A stretch of DNA of 64,000 bases from Sympetrum striolatum (lineage: Eukaryota > Arthropoda > Insecta > Odonata > Libellulidae). A model generated the notes under the pieces. The model did not search any database, was not told the origin of the DNA, and worked only from the letters and a program-made list of their open reading frames with translations. Every line of letters starts with the position of its first letter. The first letter of the stretch is position 1. Shown one piece after another: positions 12,208 to 23,702 of the stretch. Made by a program: the position numbers and the translations under genes. The stretch is from contig OX388351.1 in NCBI GenBank assembly GCA_947579665.1, positions 57,110,939 through 57,174,938 of the forward strand, given 5' to 3'.

Positions 12208-13542
12208 CGAGGGTCATCCGGAAAGTAGTACCCGTTCGTGAAATAAAGACACAAAAGTAAATATTAACAAACATAAAAAATTTTATTTGAAAGAGGATAC
12301 TTTAAACTACTTCTCAACATAATCTCCAAGCAAATTAAGGCATTTGTCATAACGTGTGACAAGTTTCTGTATTCCTGCTGCATAGTTCTCCGCCGCCAGC
12401 TCATTGAGATACAGGGTCACTCCTTCTTTAAGTTCTTCATCAAATGTCAAATCTTTTCCCCGCCAAAAAGTCTTTAAGCTGTGTAAAGAGATGAAAATCT
12501 GAAGGGGCCAAGTCCGGGCTATACGGTGGATGGTCGAAAGTTTCCCATTTGAATTGCTGCAAAAGTCTTTGTGTTATCCCAGCTGCATGAGGCCTGGCAT
12601 TGTCATGAACGAGAATGACACCAGTAGACAATAGACCTCGCCGCCGATTTTGTATTGCCCGCCGTAATTTCTTTAATGTTTCACAATACGCATTGGCATT
12701 AATAGTGTCTCCACGGGCCATAAAATCAATAAGCAATACACCTCGTCGATCCCAGAAAATGGTTGCCATGAGTTTCCTGGTGGACAGAACTGTCTTGAAT
12801 TTTTTTGGTTTGTTTGGTGAATGAGCATGATGCCACTCCATTGACTGTCGTTTACTCTCAGGTGATGCATAACAAACCCATGTTTCGTCACCAGTAATTA
12901 TGCGAGTCAAGAAAGAGTCTCCTTCATCAGAATAACGTCCCAAAAACGTCAGTGCTGCAGCCATACGCTTGGTTTTGTGCTCATCTGTAAGCATGCGAGG
13001 GACCCATCTTGCACAAATTTTTGCATAATGCAGATGGTCTTTAACAATTTCATGAACAATTGTTCGAGAAACATTGGGAAAATGCTCACAGATGTCATCA
13101 ATTGTGACGCGCCGATCGTTCCTCACGAATTCGTCAACTGAGCTCACCAGTTGGTCTGTAATGACAGACGGTCTCCCCGAACGCTCATCGTCGTGTGTGT
13201 TCCCCCTCCCCATGTTGAACTTGCGACACCACCGCCGAACAGACGACTCGTCCATTACATTGTCTCCATACACCTCCTTTAATTGGCGATGAATATCACA
13301 TGGGCGAACGTTTCTTGCATTGAGGAATTTAATCACTGCCCTCACTTCACAACTGGCGGCGTTCTCAATTTTTTTAAACATTGTAAACAATCACAGAAAC
13401 AACACAGGCAAAGCTAGCGTCACGCAACTTGGCTCAGAGAAGGCAGACAAACCACTGAAGCTATCTGACCTTGTCCAGCGGCTACTCGCGTCGTCAGCAC
13501 TTCATGCGGCACTAACGGGTACTACTTTCCGGATGACCCTCG
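12208..13542 (-). mobile_element. mariner transposon (1335 bp), TA target-site duplication
   Basis: Both ends begin CGAGGGTCATCCGGAAAGTA and match perfectly for 29 bp (12208-12236 and 13514-13542), extending to 33 bp with one mismatch. TA lies directly outside each end (12206-12207 and 13543-13544), as expected for mariner insertion. The inside holds one transposase gene on the minus strand. Perfect inverted repeats plus only one obvious frame break suggest a fairly recent insertion or acquisition compared with the worn repeats around it. Confidence 0.95.
12307..13390 (-). pseudogene. mariner transposase, DD34D type, with one C-terminal frameshift
   Basis: The 316-residue frame (13390 down to 12440) carries an N-terminal paired-like helix-turn-helix DNA-binding region (about residues 8-115), the linker motif WVPRML (129-134) and the catalytic core. 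The metal-binding aspartates are D168 (TGDETWV), D263 (VHDNARPH) and D298 (PSDFHLF); 34 residues separate the last two, which defines mariner. YSPDLAP is at 290-296. After GKRFDI the frame hits TGA near 12440. One base further on, a second frame continues with FDEELKEGV and ends LLGDYVEK, TAG at 12307-12309, giving about 46 more residues and the usual mariner length of roughly 350. A single inserted base therefore truncates the C-terminus downstream of the catalytic triad. Translation could also start at Met4 (MFKKIE). The enzyme normally cuts and pastes at TA sites in the nucleus. Activity of this copy is doubtful. Confidence 0.9.
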
Positions 13543-13559
13543 TATCATATATCTCCATT

Positions 13560-15128
13560 TCGCAATATGTAGCACATATTTATACCTTTCACTAATTTAT
13601 AGCACTCCTATTATACTATTTTAATCATTAGATATCATAATAACTAATATCTTGTTAACCCGTAAGATTGAACAATGATCAAAACGATCGCCTATCCTTC
13701 ATTCAAGGGAATGAGCCTTTTGACCCAAAATGAAGGGTGAGCTAACCTAACCTAGCTTAAAATCTATGAGTGGTGCAAAACCATGTACGGATAGCAATGT
13801 GTCACCATGAATAACATTGTTCATTGAACTTCAAAGGGAGAAACTAAAATTGATGCCATTTTCGGCATCATCCATACTACACTTGTTAGCCAACTATCAC
13901 AACTATGAACAACAATGAGTCAATGATGAACGAGATCCTTATCCAGTTCCAGATGAATTCAAACGATTATCAAGACGTGGAAGTATGACTTGCTAGTATG
14001 ATTCATTCATAATCAAACTTACCTACATTGTGAAAATAATAAAAAATAACCAAAACTAGTTATCTAACCCACTGCGCGTTGGGTTAGATAACTAGATAAC
14101 TCTCCTGCATTTTTTTCTATGCCATTCTACATTTGCCCCTGAAGATGTTCTCATAGAAAACGAAATGCTTACTGGGATGGATAACTTTTGATGATTTTCG
14201 GTTATTATTTTCAATCTGCCATCCGTATGATATCATACCCACGAACTTCTAAATTTGCATAACTTTACTTTTGGCCCATTTTCTTTTCATTCCACAGCAT
14301 TTCCGTAGTCCTTTCTTTAATTTTTCATTTTTAACTTACTACATCGCGTAATTCGCTAAGAAAAAACTCGTCATCGCAGGAATTCGTGTTAGGAAACTGT
14401 TTTCTGAACAATAAATGGTGCTGCAGCGTGACAATACGTATCATAAGCGTTTGCATCAGCAAAATATAAAGGCAAGGCGTCTGTAAGCTCTCATTGCTTC
14501 GACTCTCGATCTATGCCGTCCTATGAGCAGCGCAGAGATAGGCAGCATCCGATTTAGGGATAGATTCCGTAACTATCGCATGCGGATGACCGAGGAACAA
14601 CCGTAAAAAAATAGCAAAACGTTTAGGCCGCCGGAGAATCTCCGCAGAGGGAAAAAAAAGTTGCAGGAATTTGGGAGCTTTTATATTATGAGTCGAACGA
14701 TTTTCCGAGGGCAATGTACATGGGGATACACTCGATGGTCGTTCCGAGCATCTGTCGACTCGGAAGCAACGCGTGTTACCAGTCGTACGCTTCCTTAGAA
14801 TCCGCAGCTCAGTGGGGGGGGAAAGCCTCCGAAGAAATGGAAAAAATAACTTCGGCTGAGAATTGAAATCAACTCCGAAGGAAACTTTATTTGATGGCTC
14901 AGCACGAGTTACTTATTTCAAAGGGGGATGATTTGATGACATTAGACAGTATGATGACTGTAAATACTGAAATGGTTCGGTAGCTAAAGATCAATCTTGT
15001 TCAAACTAGAAGAAAGTAACACGGCCAAAACCTTCAGCGATATGTTTCCTATAGTGTCTATTTATTCACGTGATTCGAAATAGTTAAATAATTAAGGGAT
15101 TTCAGTAAACAAAAAGAATAGGTGTATT
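13560..15128. other. No gene seen; contains a perfect hairpin and a GC-richer patch
   Basis: This block is AT-rich apart from a GC-richer island at about 14490-14900, where a 67-codon minus-strand frame (14511-14714) is probably due to composition. A separate entry covers the hairpin at 14056. Confidence 0.4.
14056..14095. repeat. Perfect 16-bp inverted repeat with 8-base loop
   Basis: CTAGTTATCTAACCCA (14056-14071) is repeated exactly in inverse at 14080-14095, with a loop CTGCGCGT between. It could be a minimal foldback transposon remnant or a cruciform site. No coding context is visible. Confidence 0.8.
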
Positions 15129-15271
15129 GTTGGCCGTTTTGATACTGCGAGGAATTATAATAGATGCTAAAAAGAATAGTTTCAAGAATTCATCTCTCCC
15201 GCGAACAATACGCGAAAGAAATCGACTATAATCGAAATAGAGTCAAGGTGCCTGCACCCCCTGCCACAAAC
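15129..15271 (+). mobile_element. LINE 3' end fragment
   Basis: The fragment begins in the block equivalent to GRSDTVRKIREID and runs through a degraded SSLPRTIRERNRL region to the 3' UTR motif CACCCCCTGCCAC. It stops before the GGCGG segment and lacks the ATGTAG tail. Its sequence is closer to the copies at 27763 and 43240 than to those at 5806 and 24413. Confidence 0.6.
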
Positions 15272-16254
15272 TAAGTCTTTAGAAAAAATATATTCAAGGA
15301 GGTACTAGAGAGGGTTGGAAAGGAGAGGGTTTGAAGTAATCAAGCGTCGACAGAGAGAATTTTTGGGTCAAATATTGAGATAAGTGGACTTCTAAAGAAA
15401 GGAATTGAGGGTAGTTTGCAAGGGAAATGACTAAGTAGAAGCGAAACGCAGAAGATGTTAGATGTCACAAAGAAAGAAATGTTATTGAGGAAAATTAAGT
15501 AAAAAGATCCTACTGAATGCTTAAAAACTCATGTATGTAGTTAGATATTTCATTCCACATAATTTCATCTCATTCCCACATGATATGATACGGAAAATCC
15601 AGATAATAGTGACGTTCTCAGGCTATCAAAGTCCTCTATATTCTTTTCCTACGAACCAAACATTTTCCGTATCCAAGATAAGTACTATGTGGACCATCAC
15701 CCCACAAGATGACAAAAAGGGTTGCAGAGTTCGAACCATTTACTTATTTAACTCAAATAGGGTATACTACTCTATTAATGAACTTTCCTGCTAAAACTAA
15801 TCTTCTTGGCTGATTTTTTAGCTTAAAAAACTGTTTGGTGGTCGCAATCGTGAAAAAAATCAAACAAGACCATCGCATTTGGATACCTGCCATTCTAATT
15901 TAAAACGTAATAAATGTAGATTTTATAGCTGGTTTGTTTGTATCATACAACACGAAACCCCATGGAAAACTCACCTCGGCATCAGCAAATGTATTACGTC
16001 AATTCGATATACTTTTCGGGAAATTCATCACCGGAATGTATTTTGTCAAAAAATAGGAATATAAATATAATCTCAATTTATAATTTTATGAAGAGATAGA
16101 TAAATAGATACTCATATAAATAGATAAAATAGATACTCATGCTGGATCAAAATATCGAAGAATTATAACGGTTAAGCCGTATCACTAATGAAGTATATTA
16201 AACTAATTATGTTATATTCCACTAAATCAAAATCACTCTTGAATTTATAGTTTC

Positions 16255-16359
16255 TTACTGGCTTTGTTCTAACTGAACTTTCCGTTGTTTCCGAAAACCT
16301 GTAGCAACGCAGAGCGGAGCGCTGACAACTACGGCTATCGGAGATTTTTAATCTCGTAA
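16255..16359 (+). repeat. Worn half copy of the AGAGGTTTAAAATCTCC foldback family
   Basis: The stretch ends GGCTATCGGAGATTTTTAATC then TCGTAAT, matching the right terminus of the element at 26926-27171. Upstream it keeps diverged pieces of the arm. No left arm is found, so it is a truncated or heavily decayed copy. Confidence 0.4.
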
Positions 16360-16973
16360 TTCATTAAGTCGCGTTCCAATTTTCTTTCCTTACTATATAC
16401 CAATGAAAATAATTTTAGATAAAAATACAAAATACTAAAAGAATCTGAGATTTTGAAGATCTGAAGACATTATTTATTTGACTACTCAAATGTCTCTAAT
16501 TGTAATGGCGAGAAAATATTTTGCGTAATAGTGCCAAAATTACTAAACATTATAAAAAATGGGAAATTAAGAGACCCTTTTTAAAGCTAAAAATTCGGGT
16601 TAAAGGTATATTGCTATCAAATAATGAAAACGATAGTAAATAAATTTTAGATTAAGCGCCTAATAAAAGCATGCTATAAGTTAAAGATAAGCACCTATTC
16701 TTTTAATAGAAGTGTACTGTTGAGCCTTATGTTGAGGTGGACTGTAGTGATAAGATTTTGACAATCATGTTACATGTATGATATATTATTTAGCTGAATT
16801 GATTCCATCTTGTATTCTTCTATATTGTAATTTTTCCGCTCTAAAAAGTGTCATTGGCTCAACAATGTATACTTTGTAAAACTTTCATACGTTTTACTTT
16901 ACATTCTGAGCTTCACTTTACTTTTCTATATTTTTACTCTGTTAATTTGTCATAAGTTTTTAAAAAAATGTAA

Positions 16974-17432
16974 GGAATTGTAAAAGTTTGTAAAACTCAC
17001 TTAAGAAAGGCCAATTCCAACTATGCCTATACCAATCCCAGTGAACGTAACTACAAATGGAGCGGTATAGTTAAAGCAGGTTTATCTTCCATTAAGACGA
17101 TCGAACCGCTGATTAAAGAGGTGAGTTCAGGAAAGTACTCAAACTATCAGTCTCCAGCTCTCTATTATCTTCTCGCTTCACATCCTTGGAGCGTAACTCC
17201 TTGCAGAGGATTAAAGCGTCCGAATCCAGGTTACCCGAAGAAGATTTTCATCTCAGTGCCCTTTGTTTTCCTTCATAAAGATAACTCGAGGTGCACTTTT
17301 CCGAGAGTTGTTATTTTTGGTAACGCTGAGGAGAAGAGCTTCTCTACAACATTTCATTTTCAATTTTTCCAGGAGTTTAACAGCACTTTCCACTTAAACC
17401 CCACAACCGCCCACGGTAGAAGGACGAAATAA
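16974..17432 (+). CDS. Long methionine-free open frame with in-frame splice signals; possible exon(s)
   Basis: After an in-frame TAA (16971-16973) the frame stays open for 152 codons to TAA at 17430-17432, with no ATG. The first part (YAYTNPSERNYKWSG, then AGLSSIKTIEPLIKE) looks protein-like and ends exactly at a consensus donor, AAAGAG|GTGAGT (17120/17121). A strong acceptor (CAATTTTTCCAG, ending 17372) lies 252 bases on, in the same phase, and opens a short terminal piece EFNSTFHLNPTTAHGRRTK. So this may be two coding exons with a short in-frame intron, or one exon. No domain is recognised. The patch is GC-richer than its flanks, which also favours chance open frames. Confidence 0.25.
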   Translation, partial: GIVKVCKTHLRKANSNYAYTNPSERNYKWSGIVKAGLSSIKTIEPLIKEVSSGKYSNYQSPALYYLLASHPWSVTPCRGLKRPNPGYPKKIFISVPFVFLHKDNSRCTFPRVVIFGNAEEKSFSTTFHFQFFQEFNSTFHLNPTTAHGRRTK

Positions 17433-18890
17433 AAACAGGGCATTTCTCCTTATTATAGAGGAGAAAGAGGAATTTGTGGGCGCATCGCTAAATTATCATC
17501 TTCTAAGTAATGCATACTCATTATTTTCCGGCCCATACTTCTGCAAACAAGATTACGGTTTTCTAAAAAACTAAAATCTCTGATTTTCTCGAAATTGCAA
17601 TCCCATTACGCATGAATTGCTCCCTCTTGTTTATTAATTACACACGTCATTACCTCCATTTTCTCCAATTAACAATTCAATTTCATGGTACGAAATATCA
17701 TTTGCACATAAAAAAATAGGGAAATAATACTTTGAATCAAAACCTATCCAGTCTTCATTTAATTTTCAGATGAAATTCACAGCGATCCATACAGCTATAT
17801 AAAATTAATTCATTCTAACTCTCATTTCCTTAATTGGAAGTAAATGCGATCATTTACGAAATATTTACGGAATAATTTGATCATCAAGTATTTCAATTAC
17901 GTAAATTTGACAATGAATTGCAGGATTTTTTAAAACGCTTCCTGAAAATTTTAGTTTTAATTTGTGTACTACGTAACAAGAAATCGACTTTATTTTTTAA
18001 ATAACAAATTAACGATGTGGAATTATGTGAGTCCAAATTATAAAAAAAATATTTTAACAATAAATGGATTTAGTTCAAAATATTTATGGACATAAGATAG
18101 CGGACTAGCTATATATAATACAATATTACATTATTATATAATACAAATTACAAAATACAAAATTACCTTAGATATAGATTACATAAATTGTCATTTACCT
18201 CAATATAAGAGAAAGCATTAAGATATATAAGAAATTAGTATGCATGTAGCATACAACTGTCACGTTATAAATAATGGGAAAATGTTCTTGGACTTTTTCT
18301 TCGTCATATTTTAATAGAACCCGAATATAAGAAGAATTATATAAGAGACCCTATGCCTAAGATAAATCATAAGACTACAAATCGTTATTCAAGGCGTATA
18401 ATCTATGTGTAAATCAATTGGAAAATAGCCATTTATTTAACCCAAGATGGAATATTTTTATTTTGCAAAAATAAAATATTTTGCTCAACTTCATGGGAGA
18501 TAAGGGTTCAATCGTGAGGAGAAGTTGGATGATTATTCTAATTTTTAATAAAGAACGTTCATTGGGCTTTGAAATGTACCCGTTTTTATAAACATTTTGG
18601 TCGACATGAACTTCTATATAAAAAATGATTTGGGAATTATTTCGTGAGATTTTTAACAACAATACTTCCAAATATTCCAAAAAAACTTCAGAATTTTGTT
18701 TAGTCATAATTGAGGAGCAAGAAAAAATTTTCCATAAGACACGAGAAAATACTAATAATTATAACAAACTAACGAATAAGTAACAAGATTTAATTATAAT
18801 CAAAGATTTGAAAAATTATTAATATTTTCATTCAGTATTTTTAGAGTAAGAAAATCCAAGGGAAGCAGATGATTTCGTATCATTATTATA

Positions 18891-19045
18891 CTGGCGTGGT
18901 GGCCGAGCGGTTATTGTGCTCGCATGTTATCCAAACCCACGGTCCCAGGTTCGAGTCCCGGCTAGTCGGATTTGTCCGATAAGGGAATTGTCGTGTGTGA
19001 TTGTTCATAGATATTGTTAATTACCTTCCACTGTAAGGGTCCAGA
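18891..19045 (+). mobile_element. tRNA-derived SINE-like element, family 1
   Basis: Box A TGGCCGAGCGG (18900-18910) and box B GGTTCGAGTCC (18948-18958) are near-consensus. The sequence after box B (CCGGCTAGTCGGATTTGTCC) parallels the copy at 11885. The 3' limit is uncertain because no simple tail is seen. The head resembles a tRNA, but the acceptor stem does not close. Confidence 0.65.
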
Positions 19046-19092
19046 AAGTAGATGTTTACGGAGTATATGGAATATTTAAATACATTAACCAA

Positions 19093-19313
19093 AATTGATA
19101 TGCTGAAGCGTGACTTTGTGGAATGAAACAGACATTTCAAAAAATGAAAAAACTTGGTATATTCCACAGAGATTTATTCAAACACGACCGGTTCCGTCAC
19201 TGTGATGACATCTTCTGGTCCACCATCCACCAGAAGATGTCATCACGGTGACGAAACCGGTCGTGTTTGAATAAATCTCTGTGGAAGATACCAAGTTTTT
19301 TCATTTTTTTTTG
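19093..19313 (+). mobile_element. Retroelement-like insertion carrying a 167-bp foldback, flanked by 12-bp direct repeats
   Basis: TACATTAACCAA occurs at 19081-19092 and again at 19314-19325, as expected for a target-site duplication. Between them is a foldback: arms of 79 bases (19141-19219 and 19229-19307) match at 76 positions around a 9-base centre. Each arm holds the ACCGGT region and a GAATAAATCTCTGTGGAA-type motif, and the right arm holds the hammerhead-like core. Penelope-like elements are known for variable-length target duplications, inverted terminal arrangements and hammerhead motifs, so they are the best guess. The sequence encodes no protein. Confidence 0.6.
19228..19265 (+). 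ncRNA. Hammerhead-ribozyme-like core, degenerate copy
   Basis: In order: CAC (stem I, 19228-19230), CAGAAGA in place of CUGANGA (one change, U4 to A), one extra U, stem II GUCA/UGAC with a 6-base loop (19239-19252), GAAA (19253-19256), self-complementary CCGG (19257-19260) as stem III, UC (19261-19262) at the expected cleavage site, and GUG (stem I, 19263-19265). The CCGG stem would need two molecules, as in known dimeric hammerheads. The opposite arm of the foldback has GGAA instead of GAAA. This copy is probably inactive. Confidence 0.4.
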
Positions 19314-19325
19314 TACATTAACCAA

Positions 19326-22300
19326 CATAAAAATAAATGCGTAATAAAAATCTCTGGAATTATCTTATATTTTCGTTTCAAGGAGCGCACTTTTTTGTGC
19401 TGAATGAAATATCTTTTCGTCATGATTGTTCATGCCTTTTATCAATTTACTCATAATTTAAATCATCATAGTTGTAAAACGGGATTATAAGCATTAGTCA
19501 GTCGTTTAACTAAAATGAAAATTCTCGTAAATGTGACATATCAAACTCTTTAAGAAAAGAACATGATAATTTCTCAATAAATCAACAATCTCATTATGAT
19601 TACCACGATAAATAATTCAAACCGAAATAAGAACTAAGACGATATTTCTATAGCTACACAATAAGGTAAGAAGCACTGAGAGGAGCCTGCAGTTTATGGA
19701 ATGATATTTCATTTTTCTCACGAATGGAAGCTCAGCGAAGGTGGGTCTCACACCGCCATGCGTCTTCCACGCTAGAAAGAGCGGTATTTCACGGAACAAC
19801 GTCTTCGCAACTGAAAGCATTTGCGTTCAAAAATACGCCGTGAAGCATCTTCGGTGTTTCTTTGCTCACGTTTCCCCTCGCGATTCTCTCGAATGGTTTA
19901 ATCCGATTAACCCACATCCTAAAGAAAATATAGTGGCTCCGTTATAAATCACCCGGGGGAACCTTTAGGGCTCTCCCCTCTTATACGAGGACGAGCCGCG
20001 CACTCTAACGCACTTGTAACGAGAGTATAAACAATCCTCTCACACGCCTCACGTACCTCCTCCGCTCACAATTTCTCTTTCATTGCCCTTCCGCTTTCAT
20101 CTCCTCTTTCTCCGGAATTAAATCCCCCTTTTCCTCTCCTACCTTTTTCGCATTCAAACTTCCTCATCGAGCCATCGCCTCTGTTGGAAATCTTTCGCCG
20201 AACTTCCTCTCCGGGGCGTATTGCGAAAGAATCTGCAGAAAATCGATCGCTCTTCAAAGGCCAACGTATTTGCGACTCGGGCGTCGATCGTCCTCTTTGA
20301 TGTTTCCATCATTTGATAATCTCAATTGACACTGCTCGCGTGAATTCGCTCCGTGCCTCCGACTGAATCGAGGACTTTTGAACTGAATTTTCTCGAGCAA
20401 AAAGAACTCGGGGGTAAAGAATGTGCGATCGTGCCTAAACGTTTCGAGCGGTCTTAATTTTAATGCTGCAATTTGCATCTGTCGCTCAAGATCAGAGAAG
20501 AACTTCGGTGGAGTTTATAATCAGCAATTCACGCGTATTTGCTGAGAATTTTGATTTTACGTTCAGACTTAAATTTAGTTATCGATTCGTCCAATGATGA
20601 ATATGTTACCAATTGGATCAAAGGGTGTGCTTTCTGGAAATCGTAATTTTTTCATGCGAAATAAATGTCCTATAATCATTTTCAAGTTGAATAAAACTTC
20701 GCTCTAAATCTATTTACTCCCATTTGCTCTGTAAGTGATTTTAGCATAGCTATATATAGTAATCTTATTTTTTTAAGTTTTTTAAAGCTCGTTAAATTTT
20801 ATTTATATAAGAATTCTATACTATATATTCTTCGTAAAAATATAGTCAGACACAAGAAAACTAAACATAATTACATTTCGATTATTTAGAAAAATATCAC
20901 ACAAGAATCTCCCCTTTCCATTTAAATTATCTTTCATTGAATCTCGTAATGCTAATATATGAAGAATAATAAAAATTTTGAAATTAAATCAAATATTGAG
21001 TCATTGGCAATGATACTGATAGTAAAACTATCGTATAAGACAAGCAATGTGTTAGAGAGGTATGCTGGAGTATATTGAGTAGAGGAGATCATTTTAAGAA
21101 AGATAAAAAAAATAAAAAAGAACGCAGAATCCTAATGGAAACACGATGCCGTGTATCACTTTTTCCAGAATCAATATATGCATATTATAGTGTTTACACG
21201 CAAATACGTAGCTGCTGTTAAATTTATTAAGGTATTGTGATCATTCGACAAGCTTAAATATGAATACATTAATGGAAATTGGCATGCTTATTCCAATTTT
21301 TGTTAACTTAAAGTGAATTAGAATAATTCTCAGATTGAATTTCTATTACTTTTATATTTTTATTAAAATATTATTTGGGATTACAAATCTATCTGGGAAT
21401 CAAATACGATGACCCTATTTAACAGTATTACTTTAGCAAGCATACTACATGTATTGAGTTATCGTAGTCTGCTATGCGAGTATAATATCCCACACAGTAG
21501 TATTGAACATTCAATTTTTCAACTCCAATGAACGGGCACGCATACATTACGTATGCTTTAAACTTTATATTAATTGAAATATAAAACTGACTGCTGGTGA
21601 TATATGTACGTACATACGTCAGTTTTAGTTTTCTTCGGTCAACGTCGGCCAAGTTTTTCTCGATCCAGAATACAACATTTATCAGCTCCAAGTTCGGGAG
21701 GAAAATCCGCAAAAATCATTTCAAATTTATAACTCGTGCAAATTTGCTTCTTAAATAGAGGTCTTAATAATATTTACCGAAATTAAGCGATTCGAAGCGC
21801 TTAGTGTAAAAAAATTAAAACGTCATACTCTGGAAGGCAAACTCCGACGAAGAAGTTGAGATTCAATTTGAATAAAAGATGAAGTTAGATGATTTAAGAT
21901 GGATTTTATCACCTGAATAAACTCTAAGACAACTTTTTTGGAACTTATTAAAACTTTGTAACCCGACCGACAACTTCTTGGCGATAAGTCTGTCACCGAA
22001 GCTCTCGTTTCTTGAAATACTATTAGGTGGAACGGAACCGGATCATAACACTTCCAAAGTTTGCTTAAGGGTCGGGAGAATAAGGCATCGATACATATTA
22101 TTTATGAATTCGCAGAGGCGTCAGGAGGAAAATTGGAGGGTGCCTTCAAAAGTGATACATTGGAATAGCTGAAGTGTATTTATAGCCCTAAGAGATTACG
22201 GCATTAAAAATTTACAGTGTATTACTCCCATAATAGTTCGCAAATAAATTCAAATGCAAGAGTTGTTTACTTTGAATGGAAATACTTTTGAAACTCTGAG

Positions 22301-22409
22301 GACATACACAACTTCACCAGAACCAGGGAACATCAAAAGAAGTTAATGTTCACAATATTGTACCCAGGTATAAAATTGCGATACATTTATTTACTAATTA
22401 ATATGTACC
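19326..22409. other. No gene seen; long GC-richer island at about 19700-20520
   Basis: From about 19700 to 20520 the G+C rises and CpG is not depleted. Short frames open on both strands (19741-19947 plus; 20066-20478 minus), and 20040-20170 is pyrimidine-rich on the plus strand. A TATAAAT stretch occurs near 19945. This may be a regulatory island. The rest of the block is AT-rich and featureless. Confidence 0.35.
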
Positions 22410-22410
22410 A

Positions 22411-22543
22411 GTGGGCTCCCGGATAGTCATGTGGACACCGCGTTTGCCTTTGATGAAAGTGATCCGGGGTTCGATTCCCGGTACGAGCCAATGTCCGAAA
22501 TGGCATAATCTTTCGAAGCATTTTTAATGACACTACTACTACT
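22411..22543 (+). mobile_element. tRNA-derived SINE-like element, family 2, with (CTA)n tail
   Basis: A box A-like TAGTCATGTGG (22424-22434) and a perfect box B GGTTCGATTCC (22468-22478) lie in a tRNA-like head that closes partly (GGGCTCC and GAGCC). The tail has four CTA units (22532-22543). The element shares its head layout with the copy at 41641. Confidence 0.65.
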
Positions 22544-22890
22544 AATGAGTATCAAGATATTACTTTCAGGATGAAATATGTTTTAGGTTTTAACTTGTTC
22601 TTAAATAATATTTACGAACATGTATGTTTGAAGTATATTGTATCGTATGTTTGAAGAATAATCAGACATACTGCCGTACTCCTTCATACGTACAGATGGC
22701 GAAGTGCGTGTATCTGTTTAAGGCTTCCCTTTGCCAGCTTCTAGTAGCGAACTAGCAAGAATTTCTTTGACGAACACAAAACCCGCTGAGATAGCAATAT
22801 ACTGGTAAATGTTACAGAATTAACTCCTATAATTTAAGAATTGATCTAAACCTATAATTAAATTTTTCGTTACCCTTTTCATGCCTTAGA

Positions 22891-23063
22891 TTAGAGGGTT
22901 TAAATCTCCAAAAACCTTTGTATTTTATGACCCCTGAGAATGGTAGAATTGCTACTGAAATGGGCTTTGGATACAATTATTCTTTTCTTGCTTTATCCGA
23001 CTACCGGGAAGTAAGAGGAGGAACGCCGACAAAGACGGCTTTTGGAGATTTTAAACCTCTAAT
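22891..23063 (+). mobile_element. Foldback MITE-like element, internally deleted copy
   Basis: Ends ATTAGAGGGTTTAAATCTCC on the left and inverts as GGAGATTTTAAACCTCTAAT on the right. The core (ATGACCCCTGAGAATGG) matches the full copy at 26926. About 60 bases of the left arm are missing, so only the right arm keeps the segment with GACTACCGGGAAGTAAG. Confidence 0.65.
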
Positions 23064-23202
23064 TCATTAACAGTCGTGTTCCAAATTTTCTTTATTTACT
23101 CTTTTCAAGGTGGTGCTAGCCAAATATTATTAATCAATATGGTCAGCACTAGTACCCGAAGTGCCATTCAAAGTATAGCCGCAAAATGGGCCTTTCCTTT
23201 AT

Positions 23203-23439
23203 CCGTCTTTGTCGGCGTTGCTCCTCGGTACTTCCCGGTAGTCGGAAAAAAGCAAGAAAGGAATGCCGCACTAAGATACCCAAAGCGCCTTTCAGAGGAC
23301 AATGCATTCCTCCTCAGGGATCGTAAATACTCTTGAGTTTCTTAAAAGTGCGGCATTCCTCTCTTGTTTTCTCCAACTACCCGGGAATAAGACGACAAAC
23401 GCCGACAAAGACGGAATTTAGAAATTTTAAACCTCTAAT
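23203..23439 (-). mobile_element. Foldback MITE-like element, core in opposite orientation, left tip lost
   Basis: Both arms (about 23203-23275 and 23350-23439) match those of the 26926 copy, ending ACCTCTAAT on the right. The core reads as the reverse complement of the other copies (CTCAGGGATCGTAAATAC). The left end stops short of the AGAGGTTT tip. It lies 140 bp from the copy at 22891, so the region is a small cluster. The open frame across 23076-23336 is a by-product. Confidence 0.6.
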
Positions 23440-23702
23440 TTATTTAGTTCGTCTAAAAGTTCTGCACCGATGAATGTAATCAGTAATCGGTAATCAGATC
23501 ATCTCACCTGGAGCATATTACACGCGAGGGATTCTATCATATTTGTAACGCTACTCTCGAACCAGAAGACTCCTCTAAGGAAACTAGCTGCTCTAATACG
23601 TAGGGCAAAATCATTTTATGTATTAGTTATTCAACTTTGTGTAAGTTAACCTATACAAGTAACAAACTGAGGCTATATTGAATAATAAATAAGTAAATCA
23701 TT

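Noticed and set aside
13735..13760. Insect telomeric repeat (CCTAA)n
   Set aside because: Only about two units (CTAACCTAACCTAGC); similar short runs at 1345 and 45770 are expected by chance.
22411..22490. tRNA gene
   Set aside because: The head is tRNA-like, but box A is off consensus, the folding is partial, and a CTA tail indicates a SINE.
23076..23336. 86-residue protein
   Set aside because: It crosses the boundary of two foldback elements.
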